64,000 bases of DNA from JACRBR01 sp964371355 (GCA_964371355.1 CAYJMG010000001.1:186001-250000); one strand, 5' to 3'. Shown: positions 24,342 through 33,665, counted from the first letter of the stretch. Translations and numbers: made by a program. The notes: a model not told the origin generated them from the letters alone.

Positions 24342-24361
24342 CAGCCAACCCTGGAGGGGTC

Positions 24362-24478
24362 ATGCAGCGGCACACAGAGCACCTGGTACTCGGATCGGCA
24401 CCCGACGCGCAGTCGTGCGATCGCGCGCGCATGCTCGCCATCCGCCGAACCCTGGCCTGCCGGCAACGTAAGACGTAG
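24362..24478 (+). CDS. leader peptide ORF upstream of the GNAT genes, 38 codons
   Basis: GGAGGGG lies two to eight bases before ATG 24362. The 38-residue product (MQRHTEHLVLGSAPD... RTLACRQRKT) has no recognisable family. It starts about 14 bases after the predicted transcript start and ends 29 bases before an intrinsic-terminator-like hairpin, which lies ahead of the acetyltransferase. This is the usual arrangement of a translated leader that governs transcription attenuation. Basic end codons (CGG CAA CGT AAG) may be a stalling point. Confidence 0.5.
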   Translation: MQRHTEHLVLGSAPDAQSCDRARMLAIRRTLACRQRKT

Positions 24479-24507
24479 CGGAAACGCAACCATCGAAGCG
24501 CAGGCAG

Positions 24508-24536
24508 GCCCACCCGAAGCGGTGGGCTTTCTGTTT
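24508..24536 (+). terminator. attenuator-type terminator before the GNAT genes
   Basis: Stem GCCCACC (24508-24514) / GGTGGGC (24521-24527), loop CGAAGC, followed by TTTCTGTTT. It lies between the leader ORF stop (24478) and the GNAT start (24570), with the GNAT Shine-Dalgarno beyond it. Confidence 0.7.
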
Positions 24537-24569
24537 AGCCGGGAGATCGCGCGAGTAAGGAGGGAGCGC

Positions 24570-25136
24570 ATGCTGGAAGGACGGCTGGTGAACCTGCGGG
24601 CGCAGGAGATGACCGACTCGGAGCGGATGCACGGCTGGGTCAACGACCGCGAGGTGACGGCGACCCTGGGCAACCGCTACGAGTGGTCGCTCGCCGCCGA
24701 AGAGGAGTTCGTGCGCGGCCGCGTATCGAAAGCACCCTCCTTCGCGGACCAGAGCTTCGCGATCGAGACGAAGGCTGGCCGGCACATTGGCAGCATCGGC
24801 CTGCACCGGATTGCGCCCGAAAACCGTAACGGCGAGCTGGGGATCATGATCGGCGAGAAGGACTGCTGGTCGCAGGGGTACGGGACGGACGCGATCATCA
24901 CGCTGCTGCGGTTCGCGTTCGGGGAGATGGACCTGCACCGCGTGGATCTGCACGTCTACGCCGACAACGCCCGGGGGATCGCCTGCTACCGGAAGTGCGG
25001 CTTCGTCGAGGAGGTACGGCAGCGCCAGTTCCGATACCGGCATGGCGACTGGGTCGACGGACTGGAGATGGGCGTCCTGAAGCGAGAGTTCGAGGCGCTG
25101 CACGGCCTCGGGATGAAGGAGGAGACGCATGCTTGA
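24570..25136 (+). CDS. GNAT-family N-acetyltransferase (RimJ/RimL-like)
   Basis: 188 residues with the GNAT fold: motif A GELGIMIGEKDCWSQGYGTD contains the acetyl-CoA pyrophosphate loop (Q/RxxGxG/A type), and motif B follows as DLHVYADNARGIACYRKCGF. AAGGAGGG precedes ATG 24570. Related enzymes acetylate protein N-termini, polyamines or antibiotics such as aminoglycosides; the specific substrate is not evident. It follows a leader-peptide/terminator attenuator and overlaps its own tandem paralogue by 8 bases. Confidence 0.85.
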   Translation: MLEGRLVNLRAQEMTDSERMHGWVNDREVTATLGNRYEWSLAAEEEFVRGRVSKAPSFADQSFAIETKAGRHIGSIGLHRIAPENRNGELGIMIGEKDCWSQGYGTDAIITLLRFAFGEMDLHRVDLHVYADNARGIACYRKCGFVEEVRQRQFRYRHGDWVDGLEMGVLKREFEALHGLGMKEETHA

Positions 25137-25683
25137 GGGGACGCTGGTGAACCTGCGAGCGCCGGAGCTGGACGACCTGGAGCGCAACACCCGCTGGATC
25201 AACGACAGGGAAGTCACGCGATTTCTTTCCATGCGGTACGAGATCTCGCGCGCGGCGGAGGAGGGGTGGTTGCGCGAGCTGTGCTCCAAGCCGATGACCT
25301 ACGACCGCGTCTTCTTCGCGATCGAGACCAAAGAGGGACAGCACATCGGGAACACGAACCTGTTCGCCGCCCAGCCGGAGGAGCGCAAGTGCGAGCTGGG
25401 CATCATGATCGGCGAGAAGGCGTGCTGGTCGAAGGGCTATGGCACAGACGCCCTGCGGACCCTGCTGCGATTCGCCTTCGACGAGATGAACATGAACCGC
25501 GTGCAACTGCACGTGTTCTCGTTCAACCAGCGCGCCCAGGCGTCATACCGGAAAGCAGGCTTCGTCGAGGAGGGCCGCCGGCGCGAGGCGATCTACACCG
25601 AAGGCGCTTACCACGACACGGTCGTGATGGCCGCCCTTCGCGACGAATGGAAGCGCCAGGCACGCGAGGAGGGTGACGGATGA
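25129..25683 (+). CDS. GNAT-family N-acetyltransferase, tandem paralogue
   Basis: 184 residues, closely similar along its length to the preceding gene (both begin MLEG.LVNLRA and share LGIMIGEK.CWS.GYGTDA). The acetyl-CoA site is LGIMIGEKACWSKGYGTDAL. The two differ more in the substrate side (for example RFLSMRYEISRAAEE against ATLGNRYEWSLAAEE), so they arose by tandem duplication and have probably diverged in target. Its start lies within the end of the first gene and its stop overlaps the methyltransferase start. Confidence 0.85.
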   Translation: MLEGTLVNLRAPELDDLERNTRWINDREVTRFLSMRYEISRAAEEGWLRELCSKPMTYDRVFFAIETKEGQHIGNTNLFAAQPEERKCELGIMIGEKACWSKGYGTDALRTLLRFAFDEMNMNRVQLHVFSFNQRAQASYRKAGFVEEGRRREAIYTEGAYHDTVVMAALRDEWKRQAREEGDG

Positions 25684-26516
25684 CCGAGTACCTCGATGCG
25701 CCCGAGGTCGACTGGGACGACCCGGCGAATGTGACCGTGTACGACGAGCTGCCGCTGTGGTCGGCGATGGCGGGCCTGCTGCTGTTCGAGGAGCTGCCGC
25801 TGCGGCAGGGCACGCGGGTCCTGGACCTGGGCCCGGGGACGGGGTTCCCGCTGCTGGACCTCGCGGAGCGGCTGGGTCCCGGCAGCAGCGTCACCGGGCT
25901 CGACCCGTGGCGGCCCGCCCTCGGTCGAGCGCTCGCCAAGCAGCGGACCTGGGGCGTGACGAATGCGCGGCTCGTCTCGGGCGACGGCGCGGCGATGCCG
26001 TTCGCGGGCGAGGCGTTCGACCTGATCGTGTCGAACCTGGGGCTGAACAACTTCGCCGACGCGGCCGCGGCCATGCGCGAATGCGCGCGCGTCCTGCGGC
26101 CGGGCGGGACCGTCGCCCTGACAACGAACCTGCGCGGACACATGCGGGAGTTCTACGCGGCGTTCGAGTCGACGCTGACCGCAGCCGGGCTCGCGACCGC
26201 GATAGCGGCGCTGCAGACGCACGTCGACCATCGGGCGACCATAGACAGCGTCCGATCCCTGTTCGACGAGGCGGGCCTGCGGTTCGTGCGCGCCGTCGAG
26301 CGCGAACTGCCGATGCGGTTCGCCAGCGGGGGCGCCCTGCTGCGCCACCACTTCATCCGGCTGGGGTTCCTGGACGCCTGGAAGGCTGTGGTGCCGGACG
26401 AACAGCGCGTTCGCGTGTTCAAGCTGCTCGAGGAGCGGCTGGACGAGCAGGCTCAGCGCTCCGGCTCGGTCAAGCTGACGATACCACTGGCGTATGCCGA
26501 GGGTGTCCGCGACTGA
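25680..26516 (+). CDS. class I SAM-dependent methyltransferase
   Basis: 278 residues. Motif I VLDLGPGTGFPLLDLAERL and post-motif GLDPWRPAL are clear, with FDLIVSNLGLNNFADAAAAM around motif IV and LRPGGTVALTTNLRG as motif VI. ATG overlaps the stop of the second GNAT gene, so it belongs to the same attenuator-controlled operon. Substrate unknown; it resembles UbiE/MerR-associated type 11 enzymes. Confidence 0.82.
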   Translation: MTEYLDAPEVDWDDPANVTVYDELPLWSAMAGLLLFEELPLRQGTRVLDLGPGTGFPLLDLAERLGPGSSVTGLDPWRPALGRALAKQRTWGVTNARLVSGDGAAMPFAGEAFDLIVSNLGLNNFADAAAAMRECARVLRPGGTVALTTNLRGHMREFYAAFESTLTAAGLATAIAALQTHVDHRATIDSVRSLFDEAGLRFVRAVERELPMRFASGGALLRHHFIRLGFLDAWKAVVPDEQRVRVFKLLEERLDEQAQRSGSVKLTIPLAYAEGVRD

Positions 26517-26524
26517 CGCTGGGC

Positions 26525-27463
26525 CTACTCGTGGCGAAGGCGGGCTTCCTGCTCGGCGCGGCGTTTCTGGTAGGCCTCGGTGCCGCGGCCATCCTGGAAC
26601 TTGCTGTCGCGCCACTCGAGCGCAGACTTCAGGCCCTCGGTCATGGCCCGGCGTCCGAACTCGCGGACGGCGGGGGATAGGTGAGCGCGAGCGTCGTTCT
26701 CGGCGGCGACGCGCTGCACCGTCCGGGCGCCCATCATCTCCATCGCCAGGTTGACGATGCGCTTGTTCGGCGAGAGCAGTTCGACGTCGATCTTCTCCAT
26801 CTTCGAGGCGAGCGCCTCGACCGCTCCCTCCAGCTCGTCGGAAGGGAAGGAACGCCATACGAGGCCGATCTCGGCGGCCTCGGCGCCGGTGATGCTGTCG
26901 CCCGTGAGCAGGAAGTACTTCGCCCACTGCGGGCCGACGAGGTAGGTCCACATGTGCGCCGGCGGCGACCCCATCGCGCGCACCGGCGGAAAACCGATGA
27001 CGGTGTCGTCGGCGGCGACGACGATGTCGCACAGCCACGCCAGGTCCGTGCCGCCAGCGAGGCAGTACCCGTGGATCTGAGCGATGACGGGCTTGTGGAT
27101 GTCCCAGATCGCCATGCGGTCGCGCTGCTGGCGTTCGAGCTGCCACGCGTCGTCGTCGTAGTTCGACATGCCGCGATAGACGTTGGTGTAGGCCTCGCCA
27201 CCATCCTTCTGTCCTTCGGGGCGCGGGCCTTCAGCCCGCGGGGGTGGCGACTGCATCGGGGAAAGGTCGTAGCCTGCGCAGAACGCCCGTCCCGCCCCGC
27301 GCAGGATGATGACGTGCACCGCGGCGTCATTGTCGGCCTCCCACAGCGCCTGGTTCAGCTCGCGCTGAAGCTTGCCCGAGAGTGCGTTCAGCTTTTCAGG
27401 CCGGTTGAGGGTGATCCGGGCCTTGCCGCCGTCCTTCTCGTACAGGATGGTCTCGAAATCCAT
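26525..27463 (-). CDS. crotonase-fold (enoyl-CoA hydratase/isomerase family) protein lacking both catalytic Glu
   Basis: 312 residues; longer than typical (about 260). Oxyanion-hole regions GAGRAFCAGYDLSPMQ and IHGYCLAGGTDLAWLCD are present. In the catalytic helix the positions of the two Glu of classical hydratases read FPPVRAMG and WAKYFLLTG, without Glu at either place, so hydration is unlikely and another crotonase reaction should be expected. Between residues about 73 and 90 an extra segment (PPRAEGPRPEGQKDGG) is encoded by a palindromic element. AGGACC precedes the ATG. It converges on the methyltransferase gene. Confidence 0.82.
   Translation of the reverse strand: MDFETILYEKDGGKARITLNRPEKLNALSGKLQRELNQALWEADNDAAVHVIILRGAGRAFCAGYDLSPMQSPPPRAEGPRPEGQKDGGEAYTNVYRGMSNYDDDAWQLERQQRDRMAIWDIHKPVIAQIHGYCLAGGTDLAWLCDIVVAADDTVIGFPPVRAMGSPPAHMWTYLVGPQWAKYFLLTGDSITGAEAAEIGLVWRSFPSDELEGAVEALASKMEKIDVELLSPNKRIVNLAMEMMGARTVQRVAAENDARAHLSPAVREFGRRAMTEGLKSALEWRDSKFQDGRGTEAYQKRRAEQEARLRHE
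27222..27240. repeat. palindromic element inside the crotonase gene
   Basis: CGCGGGC-CTTCA-GCCCGCG: perfect 7-bp arms with a 5-base loop, in frame within the coding sequence and encoding the extra PRAEGPRP segment. A near-identical palindrome with loop TTGAG occurs at 46732-46752. Confidence 0.6.
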
Positions 27464-27577
27464 GGTGGTCCTCCGTGCGGGGTGCGTTGGGGTGCCATCG
27501 TAGGCGACCGGCGTCTAGCGGCAACACCCTGCAGCCGGATGGCGCCAAATGAGTGGCCGTCTGTTGTCGCCAGGGGC

Positions 27578-27636
27578 TTGACAAACATTTGTTCTAGTCC
27601 TAGACTGCGGATCCCCGCTCTAGAACACTTGTCCTA
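27578..27636 (+). promoter_or_regulatory. sigma70 promoter with two SOS-like operator boxes
   Basis: TTGACA (27578-27583), a 17-base spacer and TAGACT (27601-27606) form a clear promoter. Box 1 (27582-27597), read on the minus strand, is CTAGAACAAATGTTTG and covers the spacer. Box 2 (27620-27636) is CTAGAACACTTGTCCTA just downstream. Both match a CTAGAACAnnTGTnCTA-type palindrome, like Gram-positive/actinobacterial LexA sites (GAACnnnnGTTC core). LexA control is inference. Confidence 0.65.
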
Positions 27637-27655
27637 ATGAGCGCTGGAGCCAACC

Positions 27656-28555
27656 ATGCCAGACATCATTTTCGAAGAGATCGAGTGCAAATCCATCGTC
27701 AACCGGGTCACCCCCGGCACGGTGCGCCAGGTCCCCTTCCGGTGGACCCTGAACCCCTATCGCGGCTGCCAGCACGCCTGCGCCTACTGCTTCGCCCGCA
27801 ACACGCACGAGTTCCTGGGGTACGACGCCGGCCGCGACTTCGAGACGAAGGTCGTCGTGAAGGTGAACGCACCGGAAGCGCTGCGTCGTGACCTGGGCCG
27901 GCCGGGGTGGACGCGGGAGCTGATCGCTATCGGTACCGCGTGCGACCCGTACCAGCAGGCGGAGCTGAAGTACTCGCTGACCCACCGCTGCCTGCGGGTG
28001 ATGCGCGACTTCGCAAATCCCGTAAGCATCACCACCAAGTCGCCGCACGTGATCCGCGACATCGACCTGCTGGAGGAGCTGTCCCACGTGGCCGAAGTGC
28101 GCGTGAACTTCAGCGTGGCCACGCTGGATGACGACGTCTGGCGGCGGACGGAGCCGGAGACGGCCCGCCCCCAGAAGCGGCTGGAGGCGATGCGGAAGCT
28201 GGCCGAGCGGGGCATCAGCACCGGCGTGTTGCTGGCGCCCGTCCTGCCGGGGCTGACGGACGACCCGGCGAACCTGGAGCGGGTGGTCGAGGCGGCGCGC
28301 GAGCACGGGGCGAGCTACGTACACGACAACGTGCTGTTCTTGCGTCCGGGGACGAAGGAGTGGTTCATGCCGTTCCTGCGCGAAGCGTACCCCCACCTGG
28401 CGGAGCGCTACCAGAAGTACTACCGGGGATGGTACGCACCGCAGTCCTACACCCAGCAGGTGCACCAACAGATCGAGCGTCTGCGGATGAAGTACGGGCT
28501 CCTGAAGGCCGAGCCCGTCGGGCCGACGGCGGGGCAGCTTGCCATGGCGATGTGA
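27656..28555 (+). CDS. SPL-family (spore photoproduct lyase-like, Rv2578c-type) radical SAM protein
   Basis: 299 residues. The radical SAM CX3CX2C motif is CQHACAYC near residue 40 (LNPYRGCQHACAYCFARNTH), preceded by the family's N-terminal IVNRVTPGTVRQVPFRWT. Later conserved blocks are TACDPYQQAE, ITTKSPHVIRDIDLL and VRVNFSVATLDD. True spore photoproduct lyase repairs thymine dimers in DNA; this subgroup is uncharacterised. The promoter carries two SOS-like boxes, which fits a DNA-damage role. Start ATG 27656 is used; an ATG at 27637 is in another frame. Confidence 0.87.
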   Translation: MPDIIFEEIECKSIVNRVTPGTVRQVPFRWTLNPYRGCQHACAYCFARNTHEFLGYDAGRDFETKVVVKVNAPEALRRDLGRPGWTRELIAIGTACDPYQQAELKYSLTHRCLRVMRDFANPVSITTKSPHVIRDIDLLEELSHVAEVRVNFSVATLDDDVWRRTEPETARPQKRLEAMRKLAERGISTGVLLAPVLPGLTDDPANLERVVEAAREHGASYVHDNVLFLRPGTKEWFMPFLREAYPHLAERYQKYYRGWYAPQSYTQQVHQQIERLRMKYGLLKAEPVGPTAGQLAMAM

Positions 28556-28867
28556 GAGCCGCGCGGCATGGGCCGTTTGGCCCCCGGCGCCGCGGGATAG
28601 CGATAGGCGGCGCTCCGGCGCGAGAGCGGGGTGCGTCACGGAGCGCCGTCGATCGCTGCCCCGCGGCTACTTTGCCCCGCGGCCTACTTTGCCCCGCGGC
28701 TGCCTGGCCCGCGGTCTTCGGACTGCCTGTCCTGTGAATCGCGGCGCAATGCAGGGAGGCCCTGCATTTCTTCCCGATTTAATGGCCGCTTAATGCGGGG
28801 GCGCCCCCCTGGGGCCGACAATGCAAGAAGAGGAACGCGAGGCCCGCGCCAGGGGAACCGGATACCC
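28556..28867. other. intergenic stretch with repeats and a hairpin
   Basis: About 310 bases without a gene. Three imperfect copies of a TTTGCCCCGCGGC-type unit lie at about 28662-28700. A perfect 9-bp hairpin AATGCAGGG-AGG-CCCTGCATT (28748-28768) follows, with a pyrimidine-rich TTCTTCCC tail that might terminate the radical SAM transcript. Beyond it GGGGGCGCCCCCC precedes the start region of the next gene. Confidence 0.45.
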
Positions 28868-29224
28868 ATGACATTCGCCAGCCTGCGACACACCGCTACT
28901 GCGACACCTCCCATGCCGCCCGCGCCTGCGCCGATCCGCCAGCCTGCGCCAGAGCAGATCGTCGCCGCGATCGCAACGGTCGACGGCTCTTTGATTACGG
29001 CGGGCCTGGCCACGGTCGAGGGCGCCGAGATCGACTGGCGAGCGACGCTGGCGCGACTCGACCGCCCGGGCGTGATGGCGTCGATGTACTTCGCCCAGGG
29101 CGTGCGCGAGGTCATCCTGCGACTGGAGGACGGGCGCGAGGCCCGGGCACGCATCGCCGGTACCAGCTTCGTCGCAGCTGCGGAGCGCGTGTGCCAGCTC
29201 GTGGGACTGGAGCCGCTGGCCTGA
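28868..29224 (+). CDS. hypothetical protein, 118 residues
   Basis: A Pro/Ala-rich head (TATATPPMPPAPAPIRQPAP) leads into a compact domain of alternating strands and a helix: EQIVAAIATVDGSLITAGL, GREARARIAGTSFVAAAER. The pattern suggests a small alpha/beta domain. No family recognised. ATG 28868 is chosen as the start; the upstream frame is low-complexity. It stands alone between the radical SAM gene and the AMACR-like gene. Confidence 0.5.
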   Translation: MTFASLRHTATATPPMPPAPAPIRQPAPEQIVAAIATVDGSLITAGLATVEGAEIDWRATLARLDRPGVMASMYFAQGVREVILRLEDGREARARIAGTSFVAAAERVCQLVGLEPLA

Positions 29225-29420
29225 GCCGTCCGGGCTCGCCCCTGCCCCACCCCATCCCGCTGGACCCTGCACCAACACCCAATCGTCGCCAATTCGCGTC
29301 GGCTGATAGCCCGCACTGCGCCCCGCGCAAAGGCGCCGCTTGACGCACGGCCGTCTTCACGACACCCTTCCGGCGCCCGCGCGAGGCTTACGCACGGCCG
29401 TTACCGAAGGGACCAACTCC

Positions 29421-30602
29421 ATGCTTCCGCTCGAAGGGATCAAGATTCTCGACCTGTCACGCCTGGCGCCGGGCCCGTATTGCTCGATGCTGCTGGGCGA
29501 CATGGGCGCCGACGTGCTGCTGGTGGAGGCGCCAGCCGAGGGCAAAATGGCGGCGATGGCCGTGCTGGGCCGCGCGGACGCCGAGAAGGCGGCGGCGTTC
29601 AACATGCTGGCCCGCAACAAGCGCAGCATCGTCCTCAACCTGCGGGAGGCGGAGGCGCGCGAGATCTTCTACAAGCTCGCGGACACGGCCGATGTCGTGC
29701 TCGAGGGGTTTCGGCCGGGCGTCGTTAAGCGGCTGGGCGTTGACTATGAGACGCTGAGCAAACGGAACCCGCGCATCGTGTACTGCTCGCTGTCCGGGTT
29801 CGGTCAGACGGGGCCGTACAGCAACCTGGTCGGCCACGACATCAACTACATTTCGGTCGGCGGCGCGCTCGGGATGATCGGATGGCCGGGCCAGCCGCCC
29901 GCGATCCCGATGAACATCATCGCCGACTTCGCGGGCGGCGGGCTGCACGCGGCCTTCGGGATCCTCGTGGCGCTGATGGCACGAGAACGCAGCGGCAAGG
30001 GGCAGTATGTCGACATCGCGATGTCGGACGGCGTGCTGTCGCTGCTCGCCAGCTCGGTGGGGCCGGTGCTGATGGGCAACGAATCGCCGGGGCGCGGAAA
30101 CACGCTGCTCAACGGCTCGGTGCCGCACTACAACGTCTACGAGTGCGGCGATGGCGGCTGGATCTCGATCGGCAGCCTGGAGCCGCACTTCTTCGTGAAC
30201 CTGTGCAAGCTGCTGGGCTGCGAGCAGTACATCCCGCACCAGTACGACCCATCGAAGCGCGAGGAGATGAAGGAATACTTCACGAAGCGGTTCAAGGAGA
30301 AGAGCCGCGACGAGTGGTACCAGGACCTGATCAAGAGCGACATCTGCGCCGGACCCGTGTACTCCCTGCGCGAGGCCCTGGACGACCCGCACAACCGCGC
30401 ACGGGAGATGGTCGTGGAGGTCGAGCACCCGACGCTGGGCACGATCCCGCATCTGGGCATCGGCACGAAGCTCTCGGACACGCCGGGGACGGTGCGCACG
30501 ACGGCGCCACAGCCGGGCCAGCACACGGACGACGTGCTTTCGTCGATCGGTTTCGACCAGGCGGCTGTGGCGGCGCTCAAGGAGCGCGGTATCGTCGGAT
30601 AG
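29421..30602 (+). CDS. CaiB/BaiF CoA-transferase, alpha-methylacyl-CoA-racemase-like
   Basis: 393 residues with ILDLSRLAPGPYCSMLLGDM at the start. The racemase-type His is in LVGHDINYISVGGALGMIG and the Asp in MNIIADFAGGG, the pair used by alpha-methylacyl-CoA racemases. It most likely inverts the alpha-methyl centre of branched acyl-CoA esters, though a CoA-transferase role is possible. ATG 29421 is preceded by GAAGGGACC. It has no close operon partner: 197 bases precede it and a minus-strand gene follows. Confidence 0.85.
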   Translation: MLPLEGIKILDLSRLAPGPYCSMLLGDMGADVLLVEAPAEGKMAAMAVLGRADAEKAAAFNMLARNKRSIVLNLREAEAREIFYKLADTADVVLEGFRPGVVKRLGVDYETLSKRNPRIVYCSLSGFGQTGPYSNLVGHDINYISVGGALGMIGWPGQPPAIPMNIIADFAGGGLHAAFGILVALMARERSGKGQYVDIAMSDGVLSLLASSVGPVLMGNESPGRGNTLLNGSVPHYNVYECGDGGWISIGSLEPHFFVNLCKLLGCEQYIPHQYDPSKREEMKEYFTKRFKEKSRDEWYQDLIKSDICAGPVYSLREALDDPHNRAREMVVEVEHPTLGTIPHLGIGTKLSDTPGTVRTTAPQPGQHTDDVLSSIGFDQAAVAALKERGIVG

Positions 30603-30731
30603 CGACGGGATCGCCGTCTACCTGGTGTCCCTCAACCTGTCGCTGTCGGCGTCGGGATGAGCGACGACGGCGTCATACAGCCCCAGACACCTGTCGCTTC
30701 GGGCCACCAACTTCGTCAAGTCCGATAGGTA

Positions 30732-31052
30732 CTAGTTGCTGCCGGGGACCGGCTGGAAGCCGTTGGCCTGCGCTTCCGCCGCGCTGCAGAACCACTTCTC
30801 GCCCTTCACGGCCTCGACGATGGCGCGCTCCCAGAGCGGGTTCTCCGGCAGGATGAAGAACTTGAGCCCGGTGGAGCCGATGTTGCCCTTGATGACGCAG
30901 CCCGGCGGCGGGTCGTCGCAGCCCTGCGGGCAGGCGTTCGCGGCCTGCTGGTACTGCTCCTGGATGATGGCCTGATCGCTCTTCCCGCACGCGGAGGCGG
31001 AGGCGGCGAGCGCGAGCGAGAGGGACGCGGTCAACAGGATCTTGCGCTTCAT
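30732..31052 (-). CDS. sunset-domain lipoprotein
   Basis: 106 residues. A lipoprotein signal peptide (MKRKILLTASLSLALAASAS then Cys) has the lipobox ASAC. The rest matches the sunset domain: CVIKGNIGSTGLKFFILPEN, then ERAIVEAVKGEKWFCSAAEA and the closing AQANGFQPV. Such domains occur in secreted nucleases and cell-surface proteins; their ligand is uncertain. It is divergent from the alpha/beta hydrolase gene, with about 70 bases between the two starts. Confidence 0.8.
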   Translation of the reverse strand: MKRKILLTASLSLALAASASACGKSDQAIIQEQYQQAANACPQGCDDPPPGCVIKGNIGSTGLKFFILPENPLWERAIVEAVKGEKWFCSAAEAQANGFQPVPGSN

Positions 31053-31122
31053 GTTGTTGGCGGCGCCATTGTAGCGCAGGGCGCACGTGATCAACCCGGC
31101 GGGCCCTGTACCCTTTGGACGC

Positions 31123-31827
31123 ATGGACTTCTCCGAAGAAGCCCCCGAGCCGCAGGACGTTGACCTCGAGCTAAGGATCGAGCAGGTGGGGGCACACCCC
31201 GAACCCGATGGCACGCTGCGGGTGATGGTCGCGACGTCGCGCGGCGAGATCCGCGCCATCCTCCATCCCTGCGCTACCCAGCCGGCCGCGGCGATCCTGG
31301 TTGGCGGCGCGATGGGCGGCTTCCAGGGACCGGCGGACAACCTGTACGAGCGGCTGGGTGAGCGCCTGCGGCCGCACATCTCGACATTGCGCCTGCACTA
31401 CCGCCAGCCCGGCGAGTTCGAGGAATGTGTGCTGGACGTGCTCGCCGGGGTCTCCCTGTTGCGCGGGCTGGGGGCGACCGGCGGCATCGCGCTGGTCGGG
31501 CACTCGTTCGGGGCGGCGGTCGTCATCAAGGCCGGCGAGCTGTCGGATGCGGTGGCCGGCGTGGCGGCGCTTTCGCCGCAGCTCTACGGTACGCGGACGG
31601 TGGAACGCCTGATGAAGCCGCTGTTGCTGGTGCACGGGATGCGCGACGGGATCCTCGACCACGCCGCGAGCGAGGACATCCACGCGCGGGCGATGGAGCC
31701 GAAGCGGCTGGTGCTGTACGCAGAATCCGACCACACACTGAAGCAGAACGCCAATGAGCTGGAGGAGCTGCTCGCTTCCTGGATCCCGGGCGTCGTGGCC
31801 GGACGGCCGGGGCCGAGCCTGAACTGA
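31123..31827 (+). CDS. alpha/beta-hydrolase-fold protein
   Basis: 234 residues from ATG 31123 (a GTG at 31087 adds 12 residues). The nucleophile elbow is GHSFGAAVVIKAG, and LLLVHGMRDGILD carries the acid region; the His is probably in ESDHTLK near the C-terminus. Resembles dienelactone-hydrolase-like or lysophospholipase-like small hydrolases. Substrate unknown. It precedes a second alpha/beta hydrolase by 54 bases on the same strand, so they are probably co-expressed. Confidence 0.78.
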   Translation: MDFSEEAPEPQDVDLELRIEQVGAHPEPDGTLRVMVATSRGEIRAILHPCATQPAAAILVGGAMGGFQGPADNLYERLGERLRPHISTLRLHYRQPGEFEECVLDVLAGVSLLRGLGATGGIALVGHSFGAAVVIKAGELSDAVAGVAALSPQLYGTRTVERLMKPLLLVHGMRDGILDHAASEDIHARAMEPKRLVLYAESDHTLKQNANELEELLASWIPGVVAGRPGPSLN

Positions 31828-31881
31828 CGCAGCGGTGTAGCATCAGGGCAGCAAGCAGGCGGGCACGATAAGGAGCGACCC

Positions 31882-32822
<941 letters not shown>

Positions 32823-32826
<4 letters not shown>

Positions 32827-33641
32827 CGGCCCGGTTGGAGCTTCCGCTCTCGGCGACGGGCACGCGGGCGATCGATGTCGCATGGCGTTGCGCCCGTGAG
32901 GCCGGGTCGCATGCGCTCTCACGCTTTCGAGGCGCCCAGACCATCGACATCAAGGGCCACCGGAACATCGTCACCCAGACCGACGTCGAATGCGAACTGA
33001 GGGTGAAAGCGATCCTGGCTGAGGAGTACCCTGAGCACAAGATTTTGTCCGAGGAGACGGCGTCGGGGACGGACGCGTCGACCGGTTGGACATGGGTTGT
33101 CGACCCCATCGACGGCACCAAGAACTACGCGATCGGGCTGCCCTTCTGGTGCGTAAACGTCGCGCTGTGCCGGGACGGGGAGCCGGTCGTCGGCCTGACG
33201 TATGACGCCGTGCACGAGGAGGGGTTCTGGGCGGTCGCCGGTGAAGGCGCCTACTGCAACGAGGCGAGAATCGAGGCCTCACGTAAGCCCGATGTCTTTT
33301 CGTCGGTGCTGGGCCTGGACCTGGGATACGACGACGCACTTGGCGCGCGGCAGCTTGCGCTGCTGCGGGGGATCTTTCCACGCACCCAGGGGTTCCGGAT
33401 CACCGGGAGCGCCGCCCTGGGGTTGGCGTACGCCGCGTGCGGCCGCATCGACCTGTACGTGCACCTCAACGTCTCGCCGTGGGACGTGGCGGCGGGCATC
33501 CTGCTGGTGCGAGAGGCCGGCGGGATGGCAACGGAACGCACGGGCGGCCCAATGCGTATTACGAGCAGGCAGTTCGTGGTGGGAGGGCGGGATGTGCATG
33601 CGGACTTCCTGGCCCGCTATGCTGGCGAGGGTTGGGGCTGA
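32823..33641 (+). CDS. inositol monophosphatase-family protein
   Basis: 272 residues. Metal/phosphate site motifs WVVDPIDGTKNYAIGLPFW (DPxDGTxN) and the C-terminal SPWDVAAGILLVREAGG (WDxAAG) are complete, with SEETASGTD supplying the Glu of motif 1. Family members remove phosphate from inositol-1-phosphate, histidinol phosphate or related compounds; the exact substrate is not clear. ATG overlaps the esterase stop, so the three hydrolase-like genes form an operon. Confidence 0.88.
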
Positions 33642-33665
33642 GGGCGGCACGGAGCGCCGCGTATC

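Noticed and set aside
23494..24471. Plus-strand open frame of 325 codons over the histone-like gene
   Set aside because: Its Pro/Ser repeats are the reverse complement of the AKKAA repeats; the minus-strand gene has the Shine-Dalgarno and the coherent protein.
28748..28768. Hairpin as a riboswitch or transposon end
   Set aside because: A 9-bp stem alone, without conserved aptamer sequence, terminal repeats or transposase, supports only a possible terminator.
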